Of a stretch of DNA of 64,000 nt, positions 26,681 through 34,055 are shown piece by piece. A program made the position numbers and the translations under genes. The notes beneath the pieces were generated by a model. The model made no database searches. It was given only the letters and a program-made list of their open reading frames with translations, and was not told the origin of the DNA. Every line of letters starts with the position of its first letter. The stretch's first letter is position 1. Origin of the DNA: Chitinophagales bacterium (GTDB lineage: Bacteria; Bacteroidota; Bacteroidia; Chitinophagales; JADIYW01); NCBI GenBank assembly GCA_020636535.1, contig JACJXT010000011.1:1116001-1180000 (forward strand), written 5' to 3'.

Positions 26681-27382
26681 TTAAAAAAGCGTTGGACTAG
26701 TATTTGTAATTTGCCAATTAATTATATTTTTATTTTGCTGTTTTAATAATTTATTAGTCGTAGAAAAGTGTTTGCAACCAAAAAATCCGTTGTGAGCCGA
26801 AAAAGGAGATGGATGTGCTGCTTGTAAAATATGGTGTTTGTTAGCATCAATTAACGAAGCTTTATTTTGAGCATGTTTTCCCCATAATAAAAATACTATG
26901 CCACTATTATGTGTAGATATTGCTTGAATAACTGCATCTATAAAATTTTCCCAACCTTTTTTTTGATGAGATGCTGGTTTACTTGCTTCTACGGTTAAAA
27001 TAGTATTTAATAAGAACACACCTTGCTCAGCCCATTCTGTTAAATTACCATGATTAGGAATAGTGCAATGTAAATCTTGTTGTAACTCTTTATATATATT
27101 TACCAAAGATGGTGGTGGTTTAATGCCATGTTGTACTGAAAAACACAAACCATGTGCTTGATTTTTTCCATGATATGGATCTTGACCAAGAATAACGACT
27201 TTTACATTATTAAATGGTGTAAGTGCAAAAGCATTAAAAATATCGTTGCCTTTTGGATAGATGATTTTACCTTGTTGTTTTTCTGAAATTAAAAAGTTTT
27301 TGAGTGCTAAAAAGTAAGCTTGTTCAAATTCGTTATGCAGTATTTCTTTCCAGCTTTCTTCAATTTGAATGATATTTGACAT
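26681..27382 (-). CDS. ung: Uracil-DNA glycosylase
   Basis: 233 residues, full length for family 1 UNG. It removes uracil from DNA by flipping the base out. The catalytic water-activating motif is GQDPYHG (66-72, Asp68). It is preceded by FNNVKVVIL and followed by GLCFSVQHGIKPPPSLVNIYKEL, LLNTILTVEASKPASHQKKGWE, VFLLWGKHAQNK and the leucine-loop motif HPSPFSAHNGFFG at about 190. It starts ATG at 27382 and is transcribed away from the tRNA-Arg locus, whose promoter begins 20 bases upstream on the other strand. Confidence 0.97.
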   Translation of the reverse strand: MSNIIQIEESWKEILHNEFEQAYFLALKNFLISEKQQGKIIYPKGNDIFNAFALTPFNNVKVVILGQDPYHGKNQAHGLCFSVQHGIKPPPSLVNIYKELQQDLHCTIPNHGNLTEWAEQGVFLLNTILTVEASKPASHQKKGWENFIDAVIQAISTHNSGIVFLLWGKHAQNKASLIDANKHHILQAAHPSPFSAHNGFFGCKHFSTTNKLLKQQNKNIINWQITNTSPTLF

Positions 27383-27400
27383 TATTTTAAACTATTTTTT

Positions 27401-27430
27401 TTGAAATATAAGGAAATAAAAATATCTTTG
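27401..27430 (+). promoter_or_regulatory. Promoter of the tRNA-Arg / GIY-YIG locus
   Basis: TTG at 27401-27403 and TATCTTTG at 27423-27430, 19 bases apart, fit the Bacteroidota sigma factor consensus very well. It stands 20 bases before the broken tRNA copy and was probably the original tRNA-Arg promoter. Confidence 0.7.
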
Positions 27431-27441
27431 CAATCGCTTTT

Positions 27442-27498
27442 AGCAAAATGGTCGCGTAGCTCAGCTGCCTGTCTACCGACAGGTAGAGATAGAGCAAC
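27442..27498 (+). pseudogene. Broken copy of the tRNA-Arg 5' part with a palindrome in the D loop
   Basis: Thirty-seven bases identical to 27748-27784 (leader AGCAAAAT plus the tRNA 5' acceptor strand, D arm and first anticodon-stem bases), split after AGCTCAGCTG by the 20-base palindrome CCTGTCTACCGACAGGTAGA. After GAGCAAC the tRNA similarity stops. It cannot form a tRNA and marks one edge of the GIY-YIG insertion. Confidence 0.85.
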
Positions 27499-27520
27499 AA
27501 CCAAAGTTATTTGAAAAAAT

Positions 27521-27778
27521 ATGGGATATTATGTATATGTTTTGAAAAGTGTTAATTTTAATCGTTTTTATATTGGAATGAGCGGTGATGTAGAAAAAAG
27601 GTTAAAAGAACATAATGCTGGATATACAAAATCAACAAAAGCATATATACCTTGGATACTCTTTTTTAAAGAAGTTCATTCAGATAGAATTGAAGCAAGA
27701 AAGAGAGAAAAATACTTAAAAAGTGGTGTAGGAAGGGAATATATAAAAGCAAAATGGTCGCGTAGCTCAGCTGGATAG
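27521..27778 (+). CDS. GIY-YIG nuclease family protein overlapping the tRNA-Arg gene
   Basis: 85 residues, a complete small GIY-YIG domain. It has YYVYVLKSVNFNRFYIGMSGDVEKRLKEHNAG, with the two GIY/YIG-like strands, Arg27 and Asn32, followed by WILFFKEVHSDRIEARKREKYLKSG with the metal-binding Glu. Its last residues, KWSRSSAG, are encoded by the tRNA leader and the 5' half of tRNA-Arg, so stop codon and tRNA overlap by 23 bases. The ORF lies between a broken and an intact copy of the tRNA 5' part. I infer a mobile or homing-like nuclease gene that entered at the tRNA. UPF0213-type housekeeping roles cannot be excluded. Confidence 0.88.
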   Translation: MGYYVYVLKSVNFNRFYIGMSGDVEKRLKEHNAGYTKSTKAYIPWILFFKEVHSDRIEARKREKYLKSGVGREYIKAKWSRSSAG

Positions 27779-27829
27779 AGCAACTGCCTTCTAAGCAGTC
27801 GGTCACACGTTCGAATCGTGTCGCGATCA
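27756..27829 (+). tRNA. tRNA-Arg (anticodon UCU)
   Basis: A 74-base cloverleaf. The acceptor GGTCGCG pairs with CGCGATC (one G-U) and the discriminator is A. The D arm is GCTC..GAGC, the anticodon stem ACTGC/GCAGT with loop CTTCTAA (anticodon TCT), and the T stem ACACG/CGTGT with loop TTCGAAT. CCA is not encoded. The 3' half from 27783 belongs to the attL repeat of the downstream element. No promoter is visible immediately upstream; the nearest good one is at 27401, beyond the GIY-YIG ORF. Confidence 0.97.
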
Positions 27830-27830
27830 C
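27783..27830 (+). repeat. attL: 48-bp direct repeat covering the 3' half of tRNA-Arg
   Basis: These 48 bases, from the anticodon stem through the 3' end, recur exactly at 37407-37454. The pair bounds the integrative element. The position fits tyrosine integrases that recombine within a tRNA anticodon arm. Confidence 0.92.
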
Positions 27831-27839
27831 TTGAAAATC

Positions 27840-27876
27840 AAAGGGTTATGTGATATAAATGCATGACCCTTTTTTT
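27840..27876 (+). terminator. Terminator brought by the element behind tRNA-Arg
   Basis: An 11-bp stem AAAGGGTTATG / CATGACCCTTT (one G-U) with a T-run. It lies inside the element just after attL, so the reconstituted tRNA ends at an element-derived terminator. Confidence 0.8.
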
Positions 27877-27899
27877 ATTTGCATACAATTTGCATTTAA
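27877..27899. promoter_or_regulatory. Candidate integrase arm-type sites, left end
   Basis: ATTTGCATAC and ATTTGCATTT in tandem, 11 bases apart. The same words occur at the right end (37273-37314) beside int, as expected of integrase arm-binding sites. Confidence 0.55.
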
Positions 27900-27901
27900 A
27901 A

Positions 27902-28966
27902 CTACTCTAAAACTAAATCGATGTTGTTATTGAGCAATTGCTTTAGCTCATTAGGTAAGCTATAATTTGATAGTATTATTCCATCGTGTATATCTATCCA
28001 ATCATTACAATCTGCATTGTATCTTAATATATCGTAGTCTTTAATACATTGCATATTTTCTTCATTATGTTGTTTAGGTAAGTTAAAACCAAAGCGTTCA
28101 AATATTCTAAGTCCTTTCATAGCTCTTAAAATATTGTGTAGTGCATTGACATATATTTTAGCTGGAATCTCCTCATTATTTTTAGGTTTTGTAATAATTT
28201 TACTACCATATTTAATTACCTCCACTAAGCAAATTTCGTTATCAAAGATTTTCACCTTGTGTTGTGCTTTTTTACTTGCCCAAAATGTGCCTTTCTTTCT
28301 GTTGCAATAATATAGCCATTCTTTTATTAATATATCTGCTGTTAATTCGTTTGGTACTATGATGTGAAAATGTGGATTATATATTTTATCTTTTGGATTA
28401 AAATTGCATTCTAAAGATTTTATGCCTTGTAATTTTATATCATTGCCACGCAAGTTTCTTTTCTTGTATTTATTTATGATTAGTCGGAAACCACGCATTA
28501 CTGCTTTCATCATAGCATTTAATTTTGTAGCAGAAACACTTTTTATAGTTAGCGTTACAAAGTAAGGCGTTTCCCATTTATTGATAACTGGTAGGTACTT
28601 ATTAATTAGTTCTGCTTTTCTATTTCCACTACACACTGTACAAATTCTATTTTTGCAGTAATTACCATAAACTCGATTGCCATCACTTATTAATTCATTC
28701 AAACAATAATAGGTATTCCAATATTCTTTTAAGCAATCTTTATGTCCTTTTTTCGCAGCAACATCAATTAAGCAAAGTGCTAACTTTTGTGTGATTAACT
28801 TTCTTTTGTTTCTTGCAAAAACTAATTCATTGTTTGAAATATCTGAACCTTTACCATTTACTATAATCATTGGCTTTGTGGAGGTTTTTACAATTTTACT
28901 TGTCTTGCTTTGTGCTAATGTATGTACACCTCTACCCAAAAGCAATTTATTGTTGCTTTCGTTCAT
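27902..28966 (-). CDS. Rolling-circle replication initiator (Rep_1-type HUH endonuclease)
   Basis: 354 residues. The Rep_1 motifs appear in order: a zinc-finger-like CKNRICTVCSGNRKAE (Cys104, Cys109, Cys112), motif 1 PYFVTLTIKSV (about 134-144), the metal-binding HUH motif NPHFHIIVP (His199, His201), and motif 3 VEVIKYGSK with the probable nicking Tyr253. Such proteins nick the double-strand origin and covalently hold the 5' end during rolling-circle replication of plasmids. It overlaps the HTH gene by one base, so they form one operon. Its place in an integrated element suggests a plasmid-like excised stage. The double-strand origin is not identified. Confidence 0.85.
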   Translation of the reverse strand: MNESNNKLLLGRGVHTLAQSKTSKIVKTSTKPMIIVNGKGSDISNNELVFARNKRKLITQKLALCLIDVAAKKGHKDCLKEYWNTYYCLNELISDGNRVYGNYCKNRICTVCSGNRKAELINKYLPVINKWETPYFVTLTIKSVSATKLNAMMKAVMRGFRLIINKYKKRNLRGNDIKLQGIKSLECNFNPKDKIYNPHFHIIVPNELTADILIKEWLYYCNRKKGTFWASKKAQHKVKIFDNEICLVEVIKYGSKIITKPKNNEEIPAKIYVNALHNILRAMKGLRIFERFGFNLPKQHNEENMQCIKDYDILRYNADCNDWIDIHDGIILSNYSLPNELKQLLNNNIDLVLE

Positions 28967-29292
28967 TACTTAGTATTTTTTACAAAATGATTTTCTGCTT
29001 TAGCTTTAATTTCTGCTTTCGTTTTTTTACGACCTGCTTTTAAGTATGCTACTAATTCTGTTTTATCGAAATAGCATCTTTTGCCTCGCTTCATTACTGG
29101 TAGTTCTTTTTTAGAAATTAAACCATAAATTGTAGGAATAGATAAAGACAAAAATTCGGCTGTTTGTTCTACAGTTAGAAATTCAGTAATATCATTTTGA
29201 GATTTACCATTAGTTGATTGATTGGTAAGTATTGCTAAAAAATTTTCTATTCTTTCTAACCTTTCGTCTATTACATCAAATGGATTATACAT
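28966..29292 (-). CDS. Excisionase-like helix-turn-helix protein
   Basis: 108 residues. The N-terminus is a short coil (FDVIDERLERIENFLAIL). Residues about 40-90 form the MerR-like HTH of excisionase-family proteins: EFLTVEQTAEFLSLSIPTIYGLISKKELPVMKRGKRCYFDKTELVAYLKAGRK. Such proteins occur next to rep or int genes in Bacteroidota elements and act in excision or replication control. It directly precedes rep with a one-base overlap. Upstream lie iteron-like repeats and a possible attenuator, so it may be autoregulated. Confidence 0.88.
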   Translation of the reverse strand: MYNPFDVIDERLERIENFLAILTNQSTNGKSQNDITEFLTVEQTAEFLSLSIPTIYGLISKKELPVMKRGKRCYFDKTELVAYLKAGRKKTKAEIKAKAENHFVKNTK

Positions 29293-29320
29293 GACAAATT
29301 ATTTTTGCCAAATATGAAAA

Positions 29321-29369
29321 GTGGATTTGGTGGATAAAAAGGTGAATTTGGTGGATTTGGTGGACACCC
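29321..29369. repeat. Iteron-like repeats upstream of the HTH-rep operon
   Basis: Three copies of GRATTTGGTGGA (starting at 29323, 29344 and 29353) within 45 bases. The position, just upstream of the HTH and rep genes, fits a replication origin or operator, but the role is inferred. Confidence 0.5.
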
Positions 29370-29459
29370 TTATTTTATTATAGTTTTGGTGCGTTATTTT
29401 TTGTAAAACTTAGCGAATAGATAACAATAAAAACAGAAATTATATCTTAAAATGAAAAA

Positions 29460-29592
29460 GGAGCTATTAAAATAATAACTCCAATAGGTGGTAATTGGTA
29501 TTATAAATATCGCTTACACATTAAAAATAGGCGAATACTCAAAAAGATGCATCCACCTGTATAAAGGCGTCAACTTAATGGTACAACCCCTA
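29460..29592 (-). promoter_or_regulatory. Possible attenuator leader with a 12-residue peptide
   Basis: A TATATTTG box (29598-29605, minus strand) would start a leader of about 130 bases. It could encode MHLFEYSPIFNV (29552-29514, preceded by AGGTGG) and ends in a hairpin GGAGTTATT / AATAGCTCC plus TTTTT at 29482-29455. It precedes the HTH-rep operon. Confidence 0.4.
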
Positions 29593-29654
29593 CATTACAA
29601 ATATACGCAAACTTTAATTAAAAAGTTTACAAGAAATTTTTATAAAGATTTCCA

Positions 29655-29737
29655 TAAATAAAAATGGAGGTAAAGACTATGCCGTACCTCCTAACCTTTG
29701 GGATTGTGCTTAACTGTTAGGTTTAGCATCTCGCTCC
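29655..29737 (-). ncRNA. Small-RNA-like transcription unit, copy 2
   Basis: The second of two tandem units about 147 bases apart. It has its own -7 box TATATTTG (29743-29750, read on the minus strand). A conserved body contains GAGCGAGATGCTAA, CAGTTAAGCACAATCCCA and the hairpin GGAGGTA / TACCTCC (29666-29691), followed by a T-rich run. The layout is promoter, about 80-base transcript, intrinsic terminator. No ORF is visible. The ends are estimates. Confidence 0.55.
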
Positions 29738-29799
29738 TAATACAAATATATGCAAAATTAATTAAAAAGTTTACAAGAAATTTTTATATAGATTTCCAT

Positions 29800-29884
29800 A
29801 AATAAAAAATGAGGTAAGGTGCTATGTCCTTACCTCTTAGTCTCTGGGATTGTGCTTAACTGTTAAGCTTAGCGTCTCGCTCCA
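29800..29884 (-). ncRNA. Small-RNA-like transcription unit, copy 1
   Basis: This has the same architecture as 29655-29737: the -7 box at 29890-29897, a body with GGAGCGAGACGCTAAGC and CAGTTAAGCACAATCCCA, then a 9-bp terminator hairpin GAGGTAAGG / CCTTACCTC (29811-29836) and a T-run. The hairpin arms differ from those of the other copy yet still pair, which argues for conserved structure. The ends are estimates. Confidence 0.55.
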
Positions 29885-29909
29885 CACTACAAATATATGC
29901 AAACTTTAA

Positions 29910-30347
29910 TTAAAAAGTTTCATCATAATCATCGTTTATGTTTAATGCATCATAATCACAACTATCGCAACAAAAACCTAAATTATATTTTTGATATTCA
30001 AACTCATTAGCATTTATTGTTGGGCTTACATATTCTGTAAATAAATAATGATTGCCTATAAAATCATTACAGTTAGGACAAGTATTAGCATAATATGAAT
30101 TATTAATTGAATTACTATAATTATCTTTAATAATAACACCTTTTGATTGTGCTAATTTTAATTCATTTTCTTTAAAAAAAGCTGGTGCAATAGCAGTAGA
30201 TTGCTTTCTAATAATATCAAGTTCTACACCTTTAATAAAAGCAAGTTTCATACTTTCGTTACATTTCCAACATGGAGCAATAGCAATGTACAATTCTAAT
30301 TCTTTCATTTCTAAGCCACACTTTTGACAAAAAATATTATTTTCCAT
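29910..30347 (-). CDS. Cys-rich zinc-ribbon-like protein of unknown function
   Basis: 145 residues with four CxxC knuckles: CQKCGLEM (about 7), CWKCNESM (about 29), CPNCNDFIG (about 91) and CCDSCDYD (about 129). They probably form two zinc ribbons. The middle segment KQSTAIAPAFFKENELKLAQSKGVIIKDNY is ordinary. It starts two bases after the 464-residue gene, as the last gene of the restriction-modification operon, and its final codons run into the first small-RNA promoter repeat. I do not recognise the family. It may be a regulator or an accessory of the element. Confidence 0.65.
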   Translation of the reverse strand: MENNIFCQKCGLEMKELELYIAIAPCWKCNESMKLAFIKGVELDIIRKQSTAIAPAFFKENELKLAQSKGVIIKDNYSNSINNSYYANTCPNCNDFIGNHYLFTEYVSPTINANEFEYQKYNLGFCCDSCDYDALNINDDYDETF

Positions 30348-30349
30348 AT

Positions 30350-31744
30350 CTATTGTTTTGTAGTAAAATATTTATATAAAGTAGTTTTTTTATAATCTTT
30401 ATTATTAAAGGAAACGGATTTGAATATAGATATATTGTTTTTTGCAAATAGCAAATATTCATAAGGCAAAGTGCCATTTTTTTCGCTACGATATAGTTGG
30501 TTTAAAGCCCAGCCAAATTTTTTAATATTTACTTTGCCTTTTATTTTTATTATTGAACATTTTGTAGGAAATTGTCCTGTTGTAAAATAAGTTTTTAATG
30601 ACGATACTAATAAAGTATAATCTGTTTCTAACATTCGTTCTTTAAAGTCAAACAAATAATCTTCAATAGTAGATTCTAAAACATCATTTTCGGTTTCAGT
30701 TTCTTTTGGTGCTTCTGTATTTTTATCATTTTGTGGAGGCAAGTCGTTTAGTAGTGGTATTAATTCGCTAATAAATTGCTTTTCATCATTAAACCATGAT
30801 TTTAGTATTTTCCTATATTGTTGTTCATCGTCTATTGGTTTGTTGATATATCCTTTTTTTATTTTAAGTTCTCTGCTTTGTAGTATAAGTTCTAATTTAA
30901 TTTTGTTAGGTTCTGTTAGTTTACCTTGCTCATAAAGTGTTTTTGTATTTATATTAGTTAAAATTTGATTAGTTAAATTAAGTAAAAAATCTATCAATTC
31001 ATTTTTCGTAAATGGTTTTATAGAAGTTGCCTCTAAATATTTGTTGTAATGAGGTTTGCCTATACCTATTGGAATTTTACTAAAATCTTGCTTTAAATGT
31101 TTAAAGAAACTCAATTCAAAAGGAAATATTTTATACCATTTTTCGTAAGTCTGTACTAATACATTTAAACTTACTTTTGGTCTGTCTTTATCAACTTTTC
31201 CATAATTATTTATAAAATGTAATATTCTTTTTTTTCGTTCTATAAGTTTTTTATCTACTTTAAGATTATTAATTATTTGTTTGATATAATGAAAAAAATG
31301 ATTTGCATACGGAACACTTCCACATTCTACTGGAATACTACCAAAACTATGAACAACAAAGGTAAAATAGTCAGTTATTTCGTTGTACCAATCATCGGTT
31401 GGTAAACAATTCATATAGTGGTTTTTAGTAAAAATGACTTTGTCTGCTACTAAAGTAGAAGTATCTTCATAGAGTTTTCTATCAAAGCCATGCATCTTGT
31501 ATAATAATTTATGCTTTTCACAACAATTAGGAAATTTATCATAAAATTTTAATGCGTCTAATTTAATTTTTTCATGATTAGATTGGCAACCTTTGCATTC
31601 TAAATAATTATGATATTCTCCTTTAGTTGGTATTATTGCAAAAGGTGGTTGGTAAATACCTCCAATAACTTCAAATCCAATATTTCTATCGCAAAAGTTT
31701 AATGCTTCTATATTGTTTGACTGAAAATAAAATTTACTTTCCAT
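30350..31744 (-). CDS. 464-residue protein of unknown function, coupled to the RM genes
   Basis: No family recognised. The N-terminal region has a possible zinc site: Cys50, Cys53, His57, then Cys74, Cys75 and His78 (CCEKH). The middle (about 150-340) is helical and Lys-rich, with YEKWYKIFPFELSFFKHLKQD. A low-complexity EAPKETETENDVLES linker leads to a C-terminal domain (about 360-464) containing KIKGKVNIKKFGWALNQLYRSEK and KDYKKTTLYKYFTTK, which could be a winged-helix-like fold. Its ATG overlaps the stop of the specificity gene (TAATG), so translation is coupled to the restriction-modification genes. It may be element control or a defence accessory. Confidence 0.6.
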   Translation of the reverse strand: MESKFYFQSNNIEALNFCDRNIGFEVIGGIYQPPFAIIPTKGEYHNYLECKGCQSNHEKIKLDALKFYDKFPNCCEKHKLLYKMHGFDRKLYEDTSTLVADKVIFTKNHYMNCLPTDDWYNEITDYFTFVVHSFGSIPVECGSVPYANHFFHYIKQIINNLKVDKKLIERKKRILHFINNYGKVDKDRPKVSLNVLVQTYEKWYKIFPFELSFFKHLKQDFSKIPIGIGKPHYNKYLEATSIKPFTKNELIDFLLNLTNQILTNINTKTLYEQGKLTEPNKIKLELILQSRELKIKKGYINKPIDDEQQYRKILKSWFNDEKQFISELIPLLNDLPPQNDKNTEAPKETETENDVLESTIEDYLFDFKERMLETDYTLLVSSLKTYFTTGQFPTKCSIIKIKGKVNIKKFGWALNQLYRSEKNGTLPYEYLLFAKNNISIFKSVSFNNKDYKKTTLYKYFTTKQ

Positions 31745-33027
31745 TATTCTGCATTTTCCATTTCATCAATTATTTTCATAGTTTTTACACTAACTGTACA
31801 TACTCTTTTTAATAGTTCTATTACTTGTGTTTTATAGTCGGCAAATTTGTAGTTATTAAATTTTTCGGCAATAGTTGGGTCTTTTGGCTTTTTTTCTTTG
31901 TACTGGTCTAAAATCCATTCTAAAGCAGAGCGATTGCCTAATTTATATTGCCATGCTAAAGTTGGTATATTTTGTAGTGTAGTATTTTCATCTAAAATAA
32001 TTAGGTTGTTTTCTTTGTCTGCTTTTAATTTGGCTTTTGGTTTTTCTTTGGTGTCTGTAATAATTTCTGTAAGATTGTAAAGTGCTATGGTTTCGTAGTT
32101 TAAGTGTAATTCCATTAATTGCTTTCCCCAATTGCTCCATTGCTGAAAGTTGCTATACAATGGTATGCGTGGAAACGCTCTTTTTAGATTGAGTTCGTAT
32201 TTTTTGCGATATGCTGGACTGTGTAATACACCATATACATAATGAAAAATGCTTTCTTTGGTAATGCCTTTTTTGCCATATTGTTTAGTAAATTGGTTAA
32301 AACCCCAATCGGTTATATTTTCTATTTGGTTTCCGTTGGCATCGTAACGATAGAATGGTAAGCATTGCGTTTTTTCTATTAAATCATAACAGTAAGGTGT
32401 ATCTGTAACCAATACTGAAAATGGCTTTGATGACGACCCTCCTGAAATGCTTATTACATAATTTTTATTTGAAAATAAAATAGGTAATTGATATTGCATC
32501 TCATTTAGTTCTTTGCTGAAATACAATTTCTTTTTAATAAAAGGTCTGTATAAACTATCAATAATTAGTTTGTCATCATAAAAATATTTCTTGCCTTTTG
32601 ATAAATCATTTTTTACTGCTCTTGTCCATTTTATAGAGTAATCTACTAAATTCTTAATATCGTCTTTATCTTTTCCTTTGTGTTTTTCTAAACCTTGGTT
32701 ATATACATCTATTAAAAAATTTACTTTGTCTATTATATTTTCTTCTTTAAAATCATAAACCCACTCATCTCTTGCTGTTACCACACCTAAAGAAAATAAC
32801 TCAAACAATGCTTTTTTGCTTTTGCCTTGTTTTACTGCTTTGTCTGCTAAAGGTAACAATGTATCAAAGTCGTTATCGGCAATATTTATCCAATTGTTGT
32901 TTTTGTCAGGTTGTATGTGTGTAAAAGGTATGTCTTTAAACTGCGTTTGTGCAAACCATTGTAGCTTTTCTTCTTTTAGCATATCGTCGGTTAGTGTATA
33001 GTATTGTATATTACATTGTTTAGCCAT
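31744..33027 (-). CDS. Specificity half of a type ISP-like restriction-modification enzyme
   Basis: About 427 residues read from MAKQCNIQYYTLTDDMLKEEKLQWF. It matches the C-terminal coupler and target-recognition part of single-chain type ISP-like enzymes, with FELFSLGVVTARDEWVYDF, SLYRPFIKKKLYFSKELNEM, a GVLHSPAYRKKYELNLKRAFPRIPLY block and a TLAWQYKLGNRSALEWILDQYK block near the end. An upstream in-frame Met at 33132 would overlap the DUF1016 gene and is rejected. The methylase and nuclease half is encoded separately at 34192-35943. The chosen start lies eight bases after the DUF1016 stop. Confidence 0.82.
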   Translation of the reverse strand: MAKQCNIQYYTLTDDMLKEEKLQWFAQTQFKDIPFTHIQPDKNNNWINIADNDFDTLLPLADKAVKQGKSKKALFELFSLGVVTARDEWVYDFKEENIIDKVNFLIDVYNQGLEKHKGKDKDDIKNLVDYSIKWTRAVKNDLSKGKKYFYDDKLIIDSLYRPFIKKKLYFSKELNEMQYQLPILFSNKNYVISISGGSSSKPFSVLVTDTPYCYDLIEKTQCLPFYRYDANGNQIENITDWGFNQFTKQYGKKGITKESIFHYVYGVLHSPAYRKKYELNLKRAFPRIPLYSNFQQWSNWGKQLMELHLNYETIALYNLTEIITDTKEKPKAKLKADKENNLIILDENTTLQNIPTLAWQYKLGNRSALEWILDQYKEKKPKDPTIAEKFNNYKFADYKTQVIELLKRVCTVSVKTMKIIDEMENAE

Positions 33028-33035
33028 AGTTGTTG

Positions 33036-34055
33036 TTATTTTAGTTTTTTGCGTTCTAATCGTTCTCTTGCTTCTATTATTATAGCGTGTAGTTTTTGTT
33101 CTAATTTCTTTTTTGGAGGTAGCTCTGTCCAATATTCGGCAACCATAATGCCGTCTTTGTGCATTTCTAATAGTTCTATTTGCTCTCTGCTACTTTCGGC
33201 ACAAAGTATTAAACCAACTGGAGCTAATTCGTCTTGTTTTCTTTCGTATTTATCTAGCCATTTTAAGTATAGTTCCATTTGTCCTTTATGTTTGGCTTCA
33301 AACTTTCCTATTTTTAACTCAATGGCAACTAATCGTTTTAGGTTTCTGTTATAAAACAATAAATCTAAATAAAAATCATCACCATCAATAATTATTCTTT
33401 TTTGTCTTTCTACAAAAGCAAAACCTTTACCTAATTCTAATATAAAATTTTCTAATTCTTGTAAAATTGCCTGTTCTAAGTCGTTTTCTAAATAAGTATT
33501 TTGTAATCCTAAAAAATCTAATAAATATGGGTCTTTAAATGTGTTTGATGTTAGTTGTTCACTATCTATAATTTGCAAGTTGGCAATCTGAGTGCGTTCG
33601 TAAGTTTTGGTAGCAATTTGTTTTCGTAAATCTCTTACACTTAATAACTCCATTGCTGTTTTTTGAGCGTAAAATAGTTTTGCTTCCATTTCTTTTAATG
33701 GTAATAGTGTTAAGAAATGCGACCAACTTAATTGTCGTGACAGTGTAACGACAATTTGAAAATCGTTGAATTGATTGGCAAACTGTATCATTCTACGCAA
33801 GTTTTTCAACTCAAAATTATTGCCATATTTGTTTTGTAATTGTATAGAAAGATTAGCTACAATAGCTTTTGCATAATCGGCTCGTTTATTATCTAATATA
33901 TCTTGATTAATTCTATTGCCAACTTGCCAAAAGAGTAAGGTAAGTGTACTATTAACTTGTTTAATTACTTGCTGTTGGTTTTTTTCTATAAGTTGTGATA
34001 ACTCATTAAAAAGCAGAATTTCGGTAGATTGTATATTAGTTTTTTCTTTTGCCAT
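33036..34055 (-). CDS. DUF1016 (YhcG-type) PD-(D/E)xK nuclease-domain protein
   Basis: 339 residues. The N-terminal DUF1016 domain has LLFWQVGNRINQDILDNKRADYAKAIV, FELKNLRRMIQFANQF and VTLSRQLSWSHFLTLLPLK. The C-terminal nuclease fold has RQKRIIIDGDDFYLDLLFYNRNLKRLVAIELKIGKFEAKHKGQM, where FYLDLLFY and ELK give the Asp and Glu-x-Lys. The LILCAESSREQIELL strand follows. Such proteins often sit among type I restriction genes, and their role is unclear. Here the gene separates the two halves of a type ISP-like enzyme. A 136-base gap with a small hairpin (GTAGGGTATCCTAC, 34121) lies between it and the upstream half. Confidence 0.88.
   Translation of the reverse strand: MAKEKTNIQSTEILLFNELSQLIEKNQQQVIKQVNSTLTLLFWQVGNRINQDILDNKRADYAKAIVANLSIQLQNKYGNNFELKNLRRMIQFANQFNDFQIVVTLSRQLSWSHFLTLLPLKEMEAKLFYAQKTAMELLSVRDLRKQIATKTYERTQIANLQIIDSEQLTSNTFKDPYLLDFLGLQNTYLENDLEQAILQELENFILELGKGFAFVERQKRIIIDGDDFYLDLLFYNRNLKRLVAIELKIGKFEAKHKGQMELYLKWLDKYERKQDELAPVGLILCAESSREQIELLEMHKDGIMVAEYWTELPPKKKLEQKLHAIIIEARERLERKKLK

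Noticed and set aside
29598..29912. attC-like or CRISPR-like repeat array
   Set aside because: There are only two long units, each with its own promoter-like box and terminator. There are no spacers, no cas genes and no integron integrase.
33027..33132. Longer N-terminus for the specificity-half gene
   Set aside because: The extension overlaps the DUF1016 coding end and reads as Lys/Arg/Thr-rich sequence unlike the family. The Met at 33027 matches the expected domain start.
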